Shown here piece by piece: positions 9,443 through 19,526 of a DNA stretch of 64,000 nucleotides. The DNA is from an uncultured Parasphingopyxis sp. (GTDB lineage Bacteria; Pseudomonadota; Alphaproteobacteria; Sphingomonadales; Sphingomonadaceae). Below the pieces are notes generated by a model. That model had not been told where the DNA came from, ran no database searches, and worked only from the letters and a program-made list of their open reading frames with translations. The position numbers were made by a program, and so were the translations under genes. The stretch spans positions 310,001 through 374,000 of the forward strand of contig CAMYKP010000006.1 of the NCBI GenBank assembly GCA_947259005.1. The letters are read 5' to 3'. Position 1 is the first letter of the stretch, and each line of letters starts with the position of its first letter.

Positions 9443-10993
9443 ATGGGTGTGTGGCCAATGATGAACATATCCCGCCAAGAAGCGGAAAGCAGATCGTTTC
9501 TGGCACGCCTGAGGCGTGACAGTCAGGGCAACACGCTCGCCATGGCAGGTGCTGCGCTCGTTCCGATCACTGGAATGATCGGCTCAGGCCTCGACATGAG
9601 CCGTGCCTATATGGCGCAAGCGAAACTCCAGAACGCATGCGACGCCGCAGCGCTGGCCGCGCGCAGGGACATGTCAGGCGAGACCTGGACAACCAGCGCC
9701 CGGACGGAAGGCGAACGCTTTTTTGATTTCAACTTTCCTGCGGGAACGATGAATGCGCAGAATGTCACCCGCACGGTCGCCCAAAGCACGTCGGATAGTG
9801 CGACTGTCAATGTAACAGCCAGTGCAGACGTGCCGACCACGGTGATGTCGCTCTTTGGGCGCGATACCATTGCTATCAGCGTCGAATGCGATGCCAACCA
9901 GGATTATGGCAACAACGATATCATGGTGGTGCTCGACGTTACCGGATCGATGAACAGCGCGCCCAGCGGCGGCGGTGCATCCAAGATAAGTCGTTTGCGG
10001 ACCGGCGCCATAGGTCTTTATCGGGCGCTGGAAGGCGCCACAAACACGCGGACCCGTTACGGAATCGTACCCTATTCGATGAACGTCAATGTCGGCGGTC
10101 TGCTCAGGAACCGCGATATCCTGCGCGACACATATTACCCCAAAAGAGGGGATTATGTCTGCACGAGTTACAATTGGAACGGATCGTGCCGCAGAGGATA
10201 TTATGAATATGAACTCGAAGCGGTAAACATTCTCGACACGGAATGGGCCAATGGGACGAACCAGAATCGCAGTATTCGCGACTGGCGCCAGAGTGGCAGC
10301 GCCTGTGTCGAGGAACGGCCGACAATCGGTAATGATTTCAACGATGGCGATTTCGATATCGATCTCACCGTTACCCGTGATGATATCGATCTGATTGCGC
10401 AAACCAACAATGACCACGCTCGCCAATGGGGCCGCTGGGATCCCGACGAAAATGATTATGACGATGATGGCTATTGCCCGTCGCCGGCGACCCGCCTGCG
10501 CACCTATGGCAACGAAACCAGCTATCAAAACGCGATCAATGCCGCGACCACGATTGTGAACGGCAACACTTATCATGACCTGGGTCTGATGTGGGCTGCC
10601 CGGCTGCTATCCTCGACAGGCATGAATGCATCGCGCAACCCGGAAGAGTATAACGGCGTTCCGGTCGCGAAGCATATCGTGTTTCTCACGGATGGCGATC
10701 TGGTGCCGACAAGCAGCAACTATTCCAGTTTTGGCAACTATAATTTCAATCAATTGCTGACCGGAAGTGGTGGGCAGGAAGATCGCCATATCGCGCATTT
10801 CCTCTCTTCCTGTGATGTTGCAAAATCGATGGGCATGACAATCTGGGTTATCGCACTAGACATTAGCGATACCGATGAAATCGAACCCTGCGCGACCAGC
10901 AGCGGCCATTTCTTCGTGAGCGACGGCTCTGACCTGGAAGAGGTTTTTGAACGCATCGGGGCTGGTATCGGCCGCTTGAGGCTGACTCAATGA
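9443..10993 (+). CDS. TadG-like vWA-domain pilus/surface protein, copy 3
   Basis: 516 residues with the TadE/G N-terminal helix, vWA MIDAS DVTGSM at Asp165, GNTYHDLGLMWAARLL, and the end FVSDGSDLEEVFERIGAG...RLRLTQ. Its middle region has its own Cys-containing insert (DYVCTSYNWNGSCRRGYYE) and an acidic stretch (DPDENDYDDDGYCP). The 3' end overlaps the following tadE-like gene by ATGA, so the two are translationally coupled. This implies that copy 3 and the TadE-like proteins act in one complex. Confidence 0.88.
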   Translation: MGVWPMMNISRQEAESRSFLARLRRDSQGNTLAMAGAALVPITGMIGSGLDMSRAYMAQAKLQNACDAAALAARRDMSGETWTTSARTEGERFFDFNFPAGTMNAQNVTRTVAQSTSDSATVNVTASADVPTTVMSLFGRDTIAISVECDANQDYGNNDIMVVLDVTGSMNSAPSGGGASKISRLRTGAIGLYRALEGATNTRTRYGIVPYSMNVNVGGLLRNRDILRDTYYPKRGDYVCTSYNWNGSCRRGYYEYELEAVNILDTEWANGTNQNRSIRDWRQSGSACVEERPTIGNDFNDGDFDIDLTVTRDDIDLIAQTNNDHARQWGRWDPDENDYDDDGYCPSPATRLRTYGNETSYQNAINAATTIVNGNTYHDLGLMWAARLLSSTGMNASRNPEEYNGVPVAKHIVFLTDGDLVPTSSNYSSFGNYNFNQLLTGSGGQEDRHIAHFLSSCDVAKSMGMTIWVIALDISDTDEIEPCATSSGHFFVSDGSDLEEVFERIGAGIGRLRLTQ

Positions 10994-11607
10994 GGACGCC
11001 ACTCACCACTCTTCATAAGCTCGCCCGCGATAATCGTGGCATTGCTGCAGTCGAGTTCGGCATCATCGTCGTACCGCTGATGATCGTCCTGCTCGGCGCG
11101 CTCGATCTTGGCTATCAAAGCTATGTCCGGGCACAGCTGCAAGGCGTGTTGAACGACGTTGCCCGGACGGCAACCGTCGAGAACCCGGACTTTAGCGGCT
11201 ATACCGGAGCGTCGATCGAGGACCGGATCGAAAATGCGATTGAAGAGCGCGTGAACAATATCGCGCGCAATGCATCCTACACGATCGAACAATCGAGCTT
11301 TTACGAATTTTCGGGCGTCGGCAACGCAGAGAAACTGCTCTCCGACTATAATGGCAACGGCTCATATGACACTGGCGATTGTTTCGAAGACATAAATAAC
11401 AACGGAGCTTTCGACCTCGATGCTGGTGACACCGGCCAGGGCGGCGCGGACGATGTCGTTTACTACGAAGTGACGATTACCATGCCCCGCATGGTTCCTG
11501 TCGCAAGCCTGATCGGTGTGCCCGAAAATTACACGATCACGGCGCGGACGGCCGTGCGCAACCAGCCTTATGCCGACCAAGCCATTCCACCCACGGTGTG
11601 TGCATAA
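10990..11607 (+). CDS. TadE-like pseudopilin with calcium-loop-like inserts
   Basis: 205 residues. The N terminus DNRGIAAVEFGIIVVPLMIV is a TadE-type prepilin-like segment with the conserved Glu five or six residues into the hydrophobic helix. Residues about 118-150 contain two DxNxNGxxDxGD-like loops (DYNGNGSYDTGD and DINNNGAFDLDAGD), resembling dockerin/thrombospondin-type calcium loops. The C terminus is beta-rich. Start ATG overlaps the tadG copy 3 stop, and the stop overlaps the next start (TAATG). It is probably a minor pilin or pilus-tip component. Confidence 0.85.
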   Translation: MRTPLTTLHKLARDNRGIAAVEFGIIVVPLMIVLLGALDLGYQSYVRAQLQGVLNDVARTATVENPDFSGYTGASIEDRIENAIEERVNNIARNASYTIEQSSFYEFSGVGNAEKLLSDYNGNGSYDTGDCFEDINNNGAFDLDAGDTGQGGADDVVYYEVTITMPRMVPVASLIGVPENYTITARTAVRNQPYADQAIPPTVCA

Positions 11608-12260
11608 TGACGACCACAAAACTTCTCAGGCGGTTTGCGGCTTTCCGCAGGCTCAAAAAAGACAGCAAGGGCGTTGCTCTGATCGAGTTCGCCTTTTCCC
11701 TGCCGATCCTGCTCGCCCTGATTTTCGGCGGACTGGAAACAGCGAATTTTGCGCTGGCCCATCTTCGTGTCAGTCAGATCGCCATGACGACCGCGGATAA
11801 TGCCGGCCGCGTAGACACGACCATCGACGAAGCGAATATCCAGGAGGTGTTCGCAGGCGCGCGCCTTGTCGGCGAAGCGATCGATTTCGAGGCAAATGGC
11901 CGTATCGTGCTGTCGTCGCTCCAGCCCAACAACCGGACCGGATCGCAGGAAGGGCAGATGATCAACTGGCAGCGCTGCATGGGCCAATTGACGGGCGTTG
12001 CCCCCGCCTATGGCGAAGAAGATGACGGTCGCTACAATGATTCCCTGGAAAACGGAATGGGGCCTTCCGGCAATCAAATCGTTTCAGCCGAAGGCACGGC
12101 CGTGATGTTTGTCGAGGTGACCTATGACTATCAGCCATTGGTCTCCACCATGAACATCCTCGGCACCCGCCAGATTCGCTATGAAAGCGCGTTTAATGTG
12201 CGTGATCGTACGAACCAGGACATTACCAACACCCAGAACCTTACCGTCGCCAGCTGCTAG
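11607..12260 (+). CDS. TadE-like pseudopilin
   Basis: 217 residues beginning MTTTKLLRR. The prepilin-like region KGVALIEFAFSLPILLALIF is a classic TadE domain with the conserved Glu. The rest is a periplasmic region rich in Asp/Asn with a C-terminal Cys (VASC). An in-frame GTG at 11598 exists, but ATG 11607 overlaps the previous stop as TAATG, so the shorter start is preferred. It is the last gene of the tadG3-tadE-tadE operon. No prepilin peptidase, secretin or TadA/B/C gene is in this window. Confidence 0.85.
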   Translation: MTTTKLLRRFAAFRRLKKDSKGVALIEFAFSLPILLALIFGGLETANFALAHLRVSQIAMTTADNAGRVDTTIDEANIQEVFAGARLVGEAIDFEANGRIVLSSLQPNNRTGSQEGQMINWQRCMGQLTGVAPAYGEEDDGRYNDSLENGMGPSGNQIVSAEGTAVMFVEVTYDYQPLVSTMNILGTRQIRYESAFNVRDRTNQDITNTQNLTVASC

Positions 12261-12267
12261 ACCAGTC

Positions 12268-12285
12268 CAGAGCAATTTTGCTCTG
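12268..12285. terminator. Hairpin between convergent tadE-like and pdhB genes
   Basis: Inverted repeat CAGAGCA/TGCTCTG with a 4-base loop in the 36-base gap between convergent stop codons. There is no long T-tract on the plus side, so it is a possible rather than certain bidirectional terminator. Confidence 0.4.
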
Positions 12286-12296
12286 CCTGACGACTA

Positions 12297-13676
12297 TCAG
12301 CGGTAAGACACGGCCTTCGCGGCTGCGACCACTTTGTCGACATTGACCAGCGCCAGCTTTTCCAGATTGGCGGCATAGGGCATGGGCACGTCTTCATTGG
12401 TCACCCGCATCACCGGCGCATCAAGGTCGTCAAACCCTTCTTCCATGCAAATCGCTACGATTTCGGAGGAAATGGAGCAGGTCGGCCAGCCTTCCTCGAC
12501 TACGATCATCCGGTTGGTCCGCGACAGGCTTTCCAGAACAGCCGCCTTGTCGAGCGGCCGCAATGTTCTGAGATCGACGATATCGGCTTCGATACCTTCT
12601 TCAGCCAGTTTATCGGCGGCTTCAAGCGCGATACCGACACCGATCGAATAGGTGACGATGGAAACATCATTGCCGGAACGCACGGTACGGGCCTTGCCGA
12701 TGGGAACCACATAGTCATCGGTATCGGGAACTTCGAAACTCTGCCCGTAGAGCAGTTCATTCTCGAGGAAGACAACCGGATCCGTCGTGCGGATCGCGGA
12801 TTTGAGCAGGCCCTTTGCGTCTGCCGCTGAATAGGGCGCAATCACGACCAGGCCGGGTACGGCGGCATACCAGGGGCCATAATTCTGGCTGTGCTGCGCG
12901 CCGACGCGGCTCGCCGCGCCATTGGGACCCCGGAATACGATCGGGCAGCGCATCTGGCCGCCGGACATGTAATTGGTCTTGCCGGCCGAATTGATGATGT
13001 GATCGATCGCCTGCATCGCGAAGTTGAAGGTCATGAATTCGACGATAGGCCGTAATCCGCCCATCGCCGCACCGGTTCCGATACCGGCAAAGCCATATTC
13101 GGTAATCGGCGTGTCGATCACCCGCTTGTCACCGAACTCGTCGAGCAGGCCCTGAGTGACCTTGTACGCGCCCTGATACTGGGCGACTTCCTCGCCCATC
13201 ACGAACACCCGGTCATCGTCGCGCATCTCTTCGGCCATTGCATCGCGCAACGCTTCGCGCAGGGTCAGAGTGACCATGGCGGTGCCTTCGGGAAGATCCG
13301 GATCGGATGCCCGAGGGGCTGGTTCGGGTTTTACCGGCGGTGCGTCATCCGCTTCCGGTTCGGCAGACTCCGCCGGAGCGGGCGCGGGCGCTGGTTCCGA
13401 CGCCGGTGCCGCTTCAACATTGTCTGCGTCTTCGCCCTCTTCGGCCAGCAATGCGATCACCGCGCCAACCGCAACCTCATCCGTGCCTTCGGGGACAAGT
13501 ATCTTGGCCAGAACACCTTCATCGACCGCTTCGAATTCCATCGTCGCCTTGTCGGTTTCGATCTCGGCCATGATGTCGCCGGCGCTGACCGTATCGCCTT
13601 CCTTGACCAGCCATTTGGCGAGCGTGCCTTCTTCCATCGTCGGAGACAGGGCAGGCATTTTGAGTTCGATGGCCAT
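12297..13676 (-). CDS. pdhB: Pyruvate dehydrogenase E1 component beta subunit with N-terminal lipoyl domain
   Basis: 459 residues. Residues 1-80 form a biotinyl/lipoyl domain with the lipoylation site at Lys43 in [10 protein letters not shown] linker rich in Ala, Pro and Glu (about 80-125) follows, then the transketolase-like E1-beta core ([37 protein letters not shown]) and C-terminal domain. With PdhA it decarboxylates pyruvate and acetylates the lipoyl group of E2. The lipoyl-E1-beta fusion is known in alphaproteobacteria. ATG 13676 overlaps the pdhA stop as TGATG; TTG 13679 is less likely. Confidence 0.96.
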   Translation of the reverse strand: MAIELKMPALSPTMEEGTLAKWLVKEGDTVSAGDIMAEIETDKATMEFEAVDEGVLAKILVPEGTDEVAVGAVIALLAEEGEDADNVEAAPASEPAPAPAPAESAEPEADDAPPVKPEPAPRASDPDLPEGTAMVTLTLREALRDAMAEEMRDDDRVFVMGEEVAQYQGAYKVTQGLLDEFGDKRVIDTPITEYGFAGIGTGAAMGGLRPIVEFMTFNFAMQAIDHIINSAGKTNYMSGGQMRCPIVFRGPNGAASRVGAQHSQNYGPWYAAVPGLVVIAPYSAADAKGLLKSAIRTTDPVVFLENELLYGQSFEVPDTDDYVVPIGKARTVRSGNDVSIVTYSIGVGIALEAADKLAEEGIEADIVDLRTLRPLDKAAVLESLSRTNRMIVVEEGWPTCSISSEIVAICMEEGFDDLDAPVMRVTNEDVPMPYAANLEKLALVNVDKVVAAAKAVSYR

Positions 13677-14782
13677 CAATACTGCTCCACCAGGATGTCC
13701 GTGTAGAGCTCGTCCGGATGGGGCTCAGGCGAGCTTTCGGCAAAGTCTGCAGCCTCGGCAACGATCGCCTTGATCTCCTTGTCGGTCGCTTTCATGTCTT
13801 CCGCGCTGACGCCTGCGGCTTCCAGTTCCTTCTTGATCGCTTCGATCGGATCGGATTTTTCGCGCACCGACTGCACCTCTTCGCGCGACCGGTATTTCGC
13901 TGGGTCGGACATGGAATGGCCGCGATACCGATATGTCTTGAGTTCCAGCAGGATCGGCCCCTTCCCGCTCCTGACCCAATCCAGCGCCACCTCTGCCGCA
14001 CCGCGCACTTCCAGCACATCCATGCCGTTGATCTGCAAGCCCGGAATGCGGAAGCTTTCGCCGCGACGATACAGCTGGTCCTCGGCGGAAGAGCGGTTGA
14101 CGCTCGTGCCCATGGCGTACTGGTTATTCTCGATCACGAAGATAATCGGCAGTTTCCAGAGTTCCGCCATGTTGAAGGCTTCATAAACCTGCCCCTGGTT
14201 CGCCGCGCCGTCGCCGAAATAGGCCAGGCACACACCGCCATCGCCGCGATATTTATGCGCGAAAGCGAGACCCGAACCGAGCGGCACCTGTGCACCGACG
14301 ATGCCGTGCCCGCCGTAAAAGCGCTTCTCGACCGAAAACATGTGCATCGAGCCGCCCTTGCCCTGCGCAATGCCTGCGGCACGTCCGGTCAGCTCCGCCA
14401 TGATGACCTTCGGGTCGAGCCCATAGGCGAGCATATGGCCATGATCTCGATAGCCGGTGATGACGCTGTCCTTGTCATTGTCGAGCGCAGACTGCAGGCC
14501 GACGGCCACCGCTTCCTGACCGATATACAGATGGCAGAAGCCGCCAATCAGGCCGAGGCCGTAAAGCTGGCCAGCCTTCTCCTCGAAGCGGCGGATCAAC
14601 AGCATCTGCCGATAATATTCGAGCAGTTCTTCCTTCGATGCGGTGTAGCGATCCGGTTCGGCAGGGCGCTCCCTGTTCGGAGCAGCCGGTGCTGCGGATT
14701 TGCGCGCAGCCGGTTTCGCTGGAGACTTCTTTGCGGGAGACTTGCGCGGAGCGCGTTTCGGTGACGCCGGTGCCTTGGCCAA
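13676..14782 (-). CDS. pdhA: Pyruvate dehydrogenase E1 component alpha subunit
   Basis: 368 residues. An N-terminal tail of about 45 residues rich in Lys, Pro and Ala precedes the E1-alpha core. The thiamine-diphosphate motif runs from GDGAANQG to ENNQYAMGT, and the regulatory-loop-like [17 protein letters not shown] follows. Translation is coupled to pdhB. The cluster eno-ftsB-pdhA-pdhB on the minus strand is the usual alphaproteobacterial order and links the end of glycolysis to acetyl-CoA formation. Confidence 0.96.
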   Translation of the reverse strand: MAKAPASPKRAPRKSPAKKSPAKPAARKSAAPAAPNRERPAEPDRYTASKEELLEYYRQMLLIRRFEEKAGQLYGLGLIGGFCHLYIGQEAVAVGLQSALDNDKDSVITGYRDHGHMLAYGLDPKVIMAELTGRAAGIAQGKGGSMHMFSVEKRFYGGHGIVGAQVPLGSGLAFAHKYRGDGGVCLAYFGDGAANQGQVYEAFNMAELWKLPIIFVIENNQYAMGTSVNRSSAEDQLYRRGESFRIPGLQINGMDVLEVRGAAEVALDWVRSGKGPILLELKTYRYRGHSMSDPAKYRSREEVQSVREKSDPIEAIKKELEAAGVSAEDMKATDKEIKAIVAEAADFAESSPEPHPDELYTDILVEQY

Positions 14783-14864
14783 GAGTACGGCCTTTCCTGT
14801 TGCTTATTGTAGTTGTGGATATGGCCGAGCGTTGCCGATTCCGCAACGTCAACAATCGGAAAAG

Positions 14865-15176
14865 TCAGTCAATAACGACAATATGTTCGTCGTCACGGAT
14901 CTGTCCCGTATTCCGGCGCACCAGTTCGTCCGCAAAGTCGGGGTCTACACTGTTGGGATTGAGAAGCGCGACGCGATTGGCAAGCCGATCACGCTCATCG
15001 TTAAGCTGGGCAAGCTCGACCTGCCTCTGATCATGCATCCGCGCATAATCGCCCCATGCGAAGAGCCCGTTAGGTCCGAGCAGCGCATAGCCGGCGAAAT
15101 TCGCGATCACGAGAATGCCCAGCGCCGGCGCCGCAGCGGAGCGCAAAATGTTGGCAAGGGATCGCGTGCGGGTCAT
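14865..15176 (-). CDS. ftsB: FtsB/DivIC-family septum formation initiator
   Basis: 103 residues: a short cytoplasmic N terminus, one membrane helix (about residues 17-36), then a coiled coil with the ELAQLNDERDRLANRVALL heptad pattern. The C terminus contains DPDFADELVRRNTGQI, typical of FtsB/DivIC. FtsB forms the FtsQLB divisome complex. It lies between eno and pdhA, its usual position in alphaproteobacteria. Confidence 0.85.
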   Translation of the reverse strand: MTRTRSLANILRSAAAPALGILVIANFAGYALLGPNGLFAWGDYARMHDQRQVELAQLNDERDRLANRVALLNPNSVDPDFADELVRRNTGQIRDDEHIVVID

Positions 15177-15270
15177 GCCAGCCTTGAATCACAAGCGACT
15201 CGTGGATTCAAGGGGGATTCGTCCATTGTTGCGTTTTTGCGACGAATGGAATCTGGCAAGCGGCGGGTGG

Positions 15271-16686
<1,416 letters not shown>

Positions 16687-16702
16687 TTACGGAGAAAGAA
16701 AA

Positions 16703-17173
16703 ATGGCAGCCAAGAAAAAGGACGCGTCCGAAGCCGTCGATGCGGCCGTCGAAACCCTCGTTGAAGAGGCCGAAGAGGCGCAGCAGAGCACAATCGCCAA
16801 AGCCAAGGAACGCATCAAGGGCGAAGCAAGCAATCTCAGGGCGCAAGCGACCGAGCATGCCCGCGATTATGCGGCGCAGGGCAAGGACAAGGCGACCGGC
16901 GCGATCAAGGATGTATCGGCCGCGATGGATGACGCCGCAAAGTCGGTGGATGAACGGCTGGGCGAAAATTACGGCGAATATGCACGCAAGGCCGCAAGCG
17001 CGGTCGCCAGCCTCGCCGAGAAAATCGAAGGCAAGGAAGTGGACGACATGTTCCGCGATGCAGAAGCTTTTGTCCGCCGCAGCCCGGTTATCGCAATCGG
17101 GATTGCCGCTGTCGCTGGCTTTGCCATCGCTCGCCTCGTCAAATCCGGCATGGGTGAACGAGACGACGCATGA
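16703..17173 (+). CDS. DUF883/YqjD-like membrane-anchored helical protein
   Basis: 156 residues. A long, Ala/Lys/Glu-rich amphipathic helix region (about residues 1-125) ends in a single membrane helix, PVIAIGIAAVAGFAIARLV. This is the ElaB/YqjD/DUF883 layout, in which E. coli YqjD anchors ribosomes to the inner membrane in stationary phase. The start has a GGAG site 5' of the ATG. First of four overlapping genes, all encoding small helical membrane proteins. Confidence 0.75.
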   Translation: MAAKKKDASEAVDAAVETLVEEAEEAQQSTIAKAKERIKGEASNLRAQATEHARDYAAQGKDKATGAIKDVSAAMDDAAKSVDERLGENYGEYARKAASAVASLAEKIEGKEVDDMFRDAEAFVRRSPVIAIGIAAVAGFAIARLVKSGMGERDDA

Positions 17174-17595
17174 GCGACCGGCGCGACGATGAAGAAACCT
17201 ATCGGCAGATTATCGCCGGTTTGCTGGAGGATGGCGAACAGTTCGCCAAGTCCAGGATAAAACTGTATCGCGCGATCGTTCTCTATCGCGTGGCACAGGC
17301 GCGCAAAGCCGCTTTGCTCATCGTCACGGCCATCCTGATCACCGCTGCGGCACTGGTCGCCCTGCTGATGGCCCTGGTATTTTCCCTTTCGCAAAGCGTT
17401 GGCCCGTTATGGGCGGGAGTCATCGTGTCAGGTGTCGGCCTCATCACTGCGGGCCTGCTTGCCTATTGGGGCGTCAAAACGTTTCCCGATCTCGACGAAA
17501 AGCTGTTCGAGGACGACGAATTCGACATCGCTCCCGTGTCCTCCCCGCGCAATGACATTCATTCGCACGAGGCCGGTGAAGGACCCCGCTTATGA
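17170..17595 (+). CDS. YqjE/holin-X-like (phage holin superfamily III) membrane protein
   Basis: 141 residues with a soluble N-terminal helix (about 1-50) and two adjacent membrane helices (AALLIVTAILITAAALVALL and LWAGVIVSGVGLITAGLLAYW), then an acidic tail. This matches the actinobacterial Holin-X/YqjE family, which is found beside DUF883 genes in many proteobacteria and is not a lysis holin there. ATGA overlaps at both ends indicate translational coupling with its neighbours. Confidence 0.7.
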   Translation: MSDRRDDEETYRQIIAGLLEDGEQFAKSRIKLYRAIVLYRVAQARKAALLIVTAILITAAALVALLMALVFSLSQSVGPLWAGVIVSGVGLITAGLLAYWGVKTFPDLDEKLFEDDEFDIAPVSSPRNDIHSHEAGEGPRL

Positions 17596-17981
17596 AAAGC
17601 GCGGCAGAAAGACTCGACGAAGCAAGGCGGGCCGAACGTGCTGCGCGCGAAAGATGGTTCGGAACGCTGAACACGGCGCAGACTCGGTTCGCGCCCAACG
17701 CCGTCGCCAAAGATGCTATGGATCAGTTTCGGGAAAGCGCCAGCGAAGCGGCTGACAAGGTAACCGGCGCGGTGCGCAAGCGGCCCGGCACCATTGTCGC
17801 GGTTGGGGCAGCCATCGGCCTGTTCCTGTTCCGCAAGCCAATCGCGTCAGCCGTCCGCACACAGATTGCCCGCCGGAAGGAAGCCAAACGCAGTGTTCGG
17901 CCGCGCGCCGACGAGACAAAAGCAGGCAGCGGACCCATCGCCGACCCGACGCCAAAATCAACACTGACCGAGGAGGTTTGA
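17592..17981 (+). CDS. DUF3618-like small membrane protein
   Basis: 129 residues: a charged helical N terminus (SAAERLDEARRAERAARERW), an amphipathic segment resembling DUF883, and one short hydrophobic stretch around GTIVAVGAAIGLFLF. The basic C-terminal tail ends in TEEV. Third gene of the cassette. Function unknown; probably part of the same membrane assembly. Confidence 0.65.
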   Translation: MKSAAERLDEARRAERAARERWFGTLNTAQTRFAPNAVAKDAMDQFRESASEAADKVTGAVRKRPGTIVAVGAAIGLFLFRKPIASAVRTQIARRKEAKRSVRPRADETKAGSGPIADPTPKSTLTEEV

Positions 17982-17983
17982 GC

Positions 17984-18454
17984 ATGACAATCAAAGACAG
18001 CGCCAGCAAAGCCGGAGAGACGGTTCGCGAATCCTATCGTGCCACCCGCGCCCGCGCCGAGGGCGCCTATGAAACAGCCGCTGCACGAAGCAGCGAACTC
18101 TATGCCAGCGCCCGCGAACAGGCAGCGATTGCCGGGCGGCGCACAGCCGATACCGTACAGGGCAATCCGCTCGCTGCGGTTGTCGGTGGCCTGGGTATCG
18201 GCATGCTGATCGGGGCATTGCTGCCGCGCACGCGCCGCGAAACCGAACTGCTTGGATCTTATGGCAGCGAAATCACCGGTCGTGCCCGCGAAGCCGCTGA
18301 CGCTGTACGCGCAGTCGGCCAGGAAAAACTGGACGAGCTTGGCTTTGTGAAAGACGCTGCGCGCGAAACCGCGCAGAAGGTCATGGATGGAGCAAAATCG
18401 GCAGCGAGTGAAGCTAGCGCTGCAGCGGCCAGCAAGGTCCGCGGCGAAGGCTAG
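17984..18454 (+). CDS. DUF883-like helical membrane protein
   Basis: 156 residues. Alanine-rich coiled helices lie on both sides of a central glycine-rich membrane segment (NPLAAVVGGLGIGMLIGALLP). An AGGAGG ribosome site at 17971-17976 is 7 bases before ATG 17984; TTG 17978 is in frame but overlaps that spacing, so ATG is preferred. Fourth gene of the cassette, paralogous in style to the first, and followed by a hairpin. Confidence 0.75.
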   Translation: MTIKDSASKAGETVRESYRATRARAEGAYETAAARSSELYASAREQAAIAGRRTADTVQGNPLAAVVGGLGIGMLIGALLPRTRRETELLGSYGSEITGRAREAADAVRAVGQEKLDELGFVKDAARETAQKVMDGAKSAASEASAAAASKVRGEG

Positions 18455-18481
18455 CTTGCGGCCCGATAACCGATCAGTTCA

Positions 18482-18500
18482 ATCCCGGTTCAGCCGGGAT
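18482..18500 (+). terminator. Hairpin after the DUF883-like operon
   Basis: ATCCCGG-TTCAG-CCGGGAT, a 7-bp stem with a 5-base loop followed by AGTTT. It is placed 28 bases after the last stop codon. The T-run is short, so it is a moderate terminator candidate. Confidence 0.5.
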
Positions 18501-18547
18501 AGTTTAAACCTCGTAATCAACTGAAATAACAGGGTTTTGAACGGATT

Positions 18548-19150
18548 ATGATACGTTTTACCAAGCTTTTACTCGCCAGCGCCTTTTCGGCAGCCGCTTT
18601 TGCTGCGCCAATGGCCATTGCGCCAGCGCAGGCCGCAGTGAGCCAGTCGAGCCCCTCGGCCTTCGTCGAATCTCTGGCGGCCGACGGTTTGGGCGCGCTT
18701 CGCACGGGTAGCGCATCAGAGCGCCGTGCCCGGTTCCGCTCGCTCCTCGGCCAGCATTTCGCGGTCAATCAGATTGGCGATCGGCTGATCCAGCGATGGC
18801 GCAATGACATCAGCACGAGCCAGTACCGCGCCTATCAGGAGGCCTTGCCCGGTTTCATCCTCGGCACCTATGCAGATCGGCTTTCCGCCTATGCCCGTGC
18901 AGATGTTGATGTGATCAATGCAACCCAGCGGGGAAGCACCTATCTTGTGCAAACGCGGATCACCAATCCGGGTTCCCGCCCTGTCACGGCAGTTTGGTAT
19001 CTGACGCGCTCCGGCGGCAGCTATAAGGTCTACAATATGCGCGTCGCAGGCATAAACCTGACCCTCAACCAGGCGCAGGATTTTGACAGCTATGTCCAGC
19101 GCAACGGTTTCGACCGGCTGGTCCAGTTCATGGCGAGCCGCGGGGCGTAA
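18548..19150 (+). CDS. MlaC/Ttg2D-family periplasmic phospholipid-binding protein
   Basis: 200 residues with a clear signal peptide (MIRFTKLLLASAFSAAAFAA... cleavage likely after PAQA, residue 29). The mature part has the MlaC pattern: FRSLLGQHFAVNQIGDRLIQRW, YQEALPGFILGTYADRL, VDVINATQRGSTYLVQTRI and a conserved GSYKVYNMRVAGINL. MlaC shuttles phospholipids between outer and inner membranes with the Mla ABC transporter. The other mla genes are not in this window. Confidence 0.85.
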   Translation: MIRFTKLLLASAFSAAAFAAPMAIAPAQAAVSQSSPSAFVESLAADGLGALRTGSASERRARFRSLLGQHFAVNQIGDRLIQRWRNDISTSQYRAYQEALPGFILGTYADRLSAYARADVDVINATQRGSTYLVQTRITNPGSRPVTAVWYLTRSGGSYKVYNMRVAGINLTLNQAQDFDSYVQRNGFDRLVQFMASRGA

Positions 19151-19176
19151 AAAGCCTCCGAATTTTTTCAGGCAAT

Positions 19177-19208
19177 GAAAGGCGGCGGTAGCAATATCGT
19201 CGCCTTTC
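19177..19208 (+). terminator. Hairpin in the mlaC-like/DUF4170 gap
   Basis: GAAAGGCGGCG pairs with CGTCGCCTTTC with one mismatch, across a 10-base loop. It lies between the mlaC stop and the DUF4170 start at 19226. No T-tract follows, so it could be a transcript-end or processing hairpin rather than a classical terminator. Confidence 0.35.
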
Positions 19209-19225
19209 GATTATGGGGCGCGGCC

Positions 19226-19462
19226 ATGAGCGAAAACAAACTCCACCTCGTATTCGGCGGCAAGGTTTCCGACCCGCGCACGCTGGACTTCAACGATTTC
19301 GATTCCATGGATCTGGTCGGCATTTTTCCCAATTATGAGGAAGCCGAAGATGCCTGGCGCGCCAATGCCCAGCGCACGGTAGACGATGCGGAAATGAAAT
19401 ATGTCGTCGTGCACCTGCACCGGCTGTTCGAACCGGAAATCATCGTACCGGACGAGAAATAG
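19226..19462 (+). CDS. DUF4170 domain protein
   Basis: 78 residues beginning MSENKLHLVFGGKV; the frame extends to 19175, but that part runs through the hairpin. The pattern LVGIFPNYEEAEDAWRANAQRTVDDAEMKY followed by VVHLHRLFEP is the single-domain DUF4170 family of alphaproteobacteria. It is soluble, with no signal peptide. Function unknown. Confidence 0.8.
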   Translation: MSENKLHLVFGGKVSDPRTLDFNDFDSMDLVGIFPNYEEAEDAWRANAQRTVDDAEMKYVVVHLHRLFEPEIIVPDEK

Positions 19463-19526
19463 GTTTTTGTCGAAACGTTGCTAACGCACCGGCCCGCTTA
19501 ACCGCCAGGTTGAGCCTGACAGATAT

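Noticed and set aside
17170-17595. Phage lysis holin
   Set aside because: It resembles the YqjE/Holin-X family beside DUF883 genes; no endolysin or phage genes are nearby.
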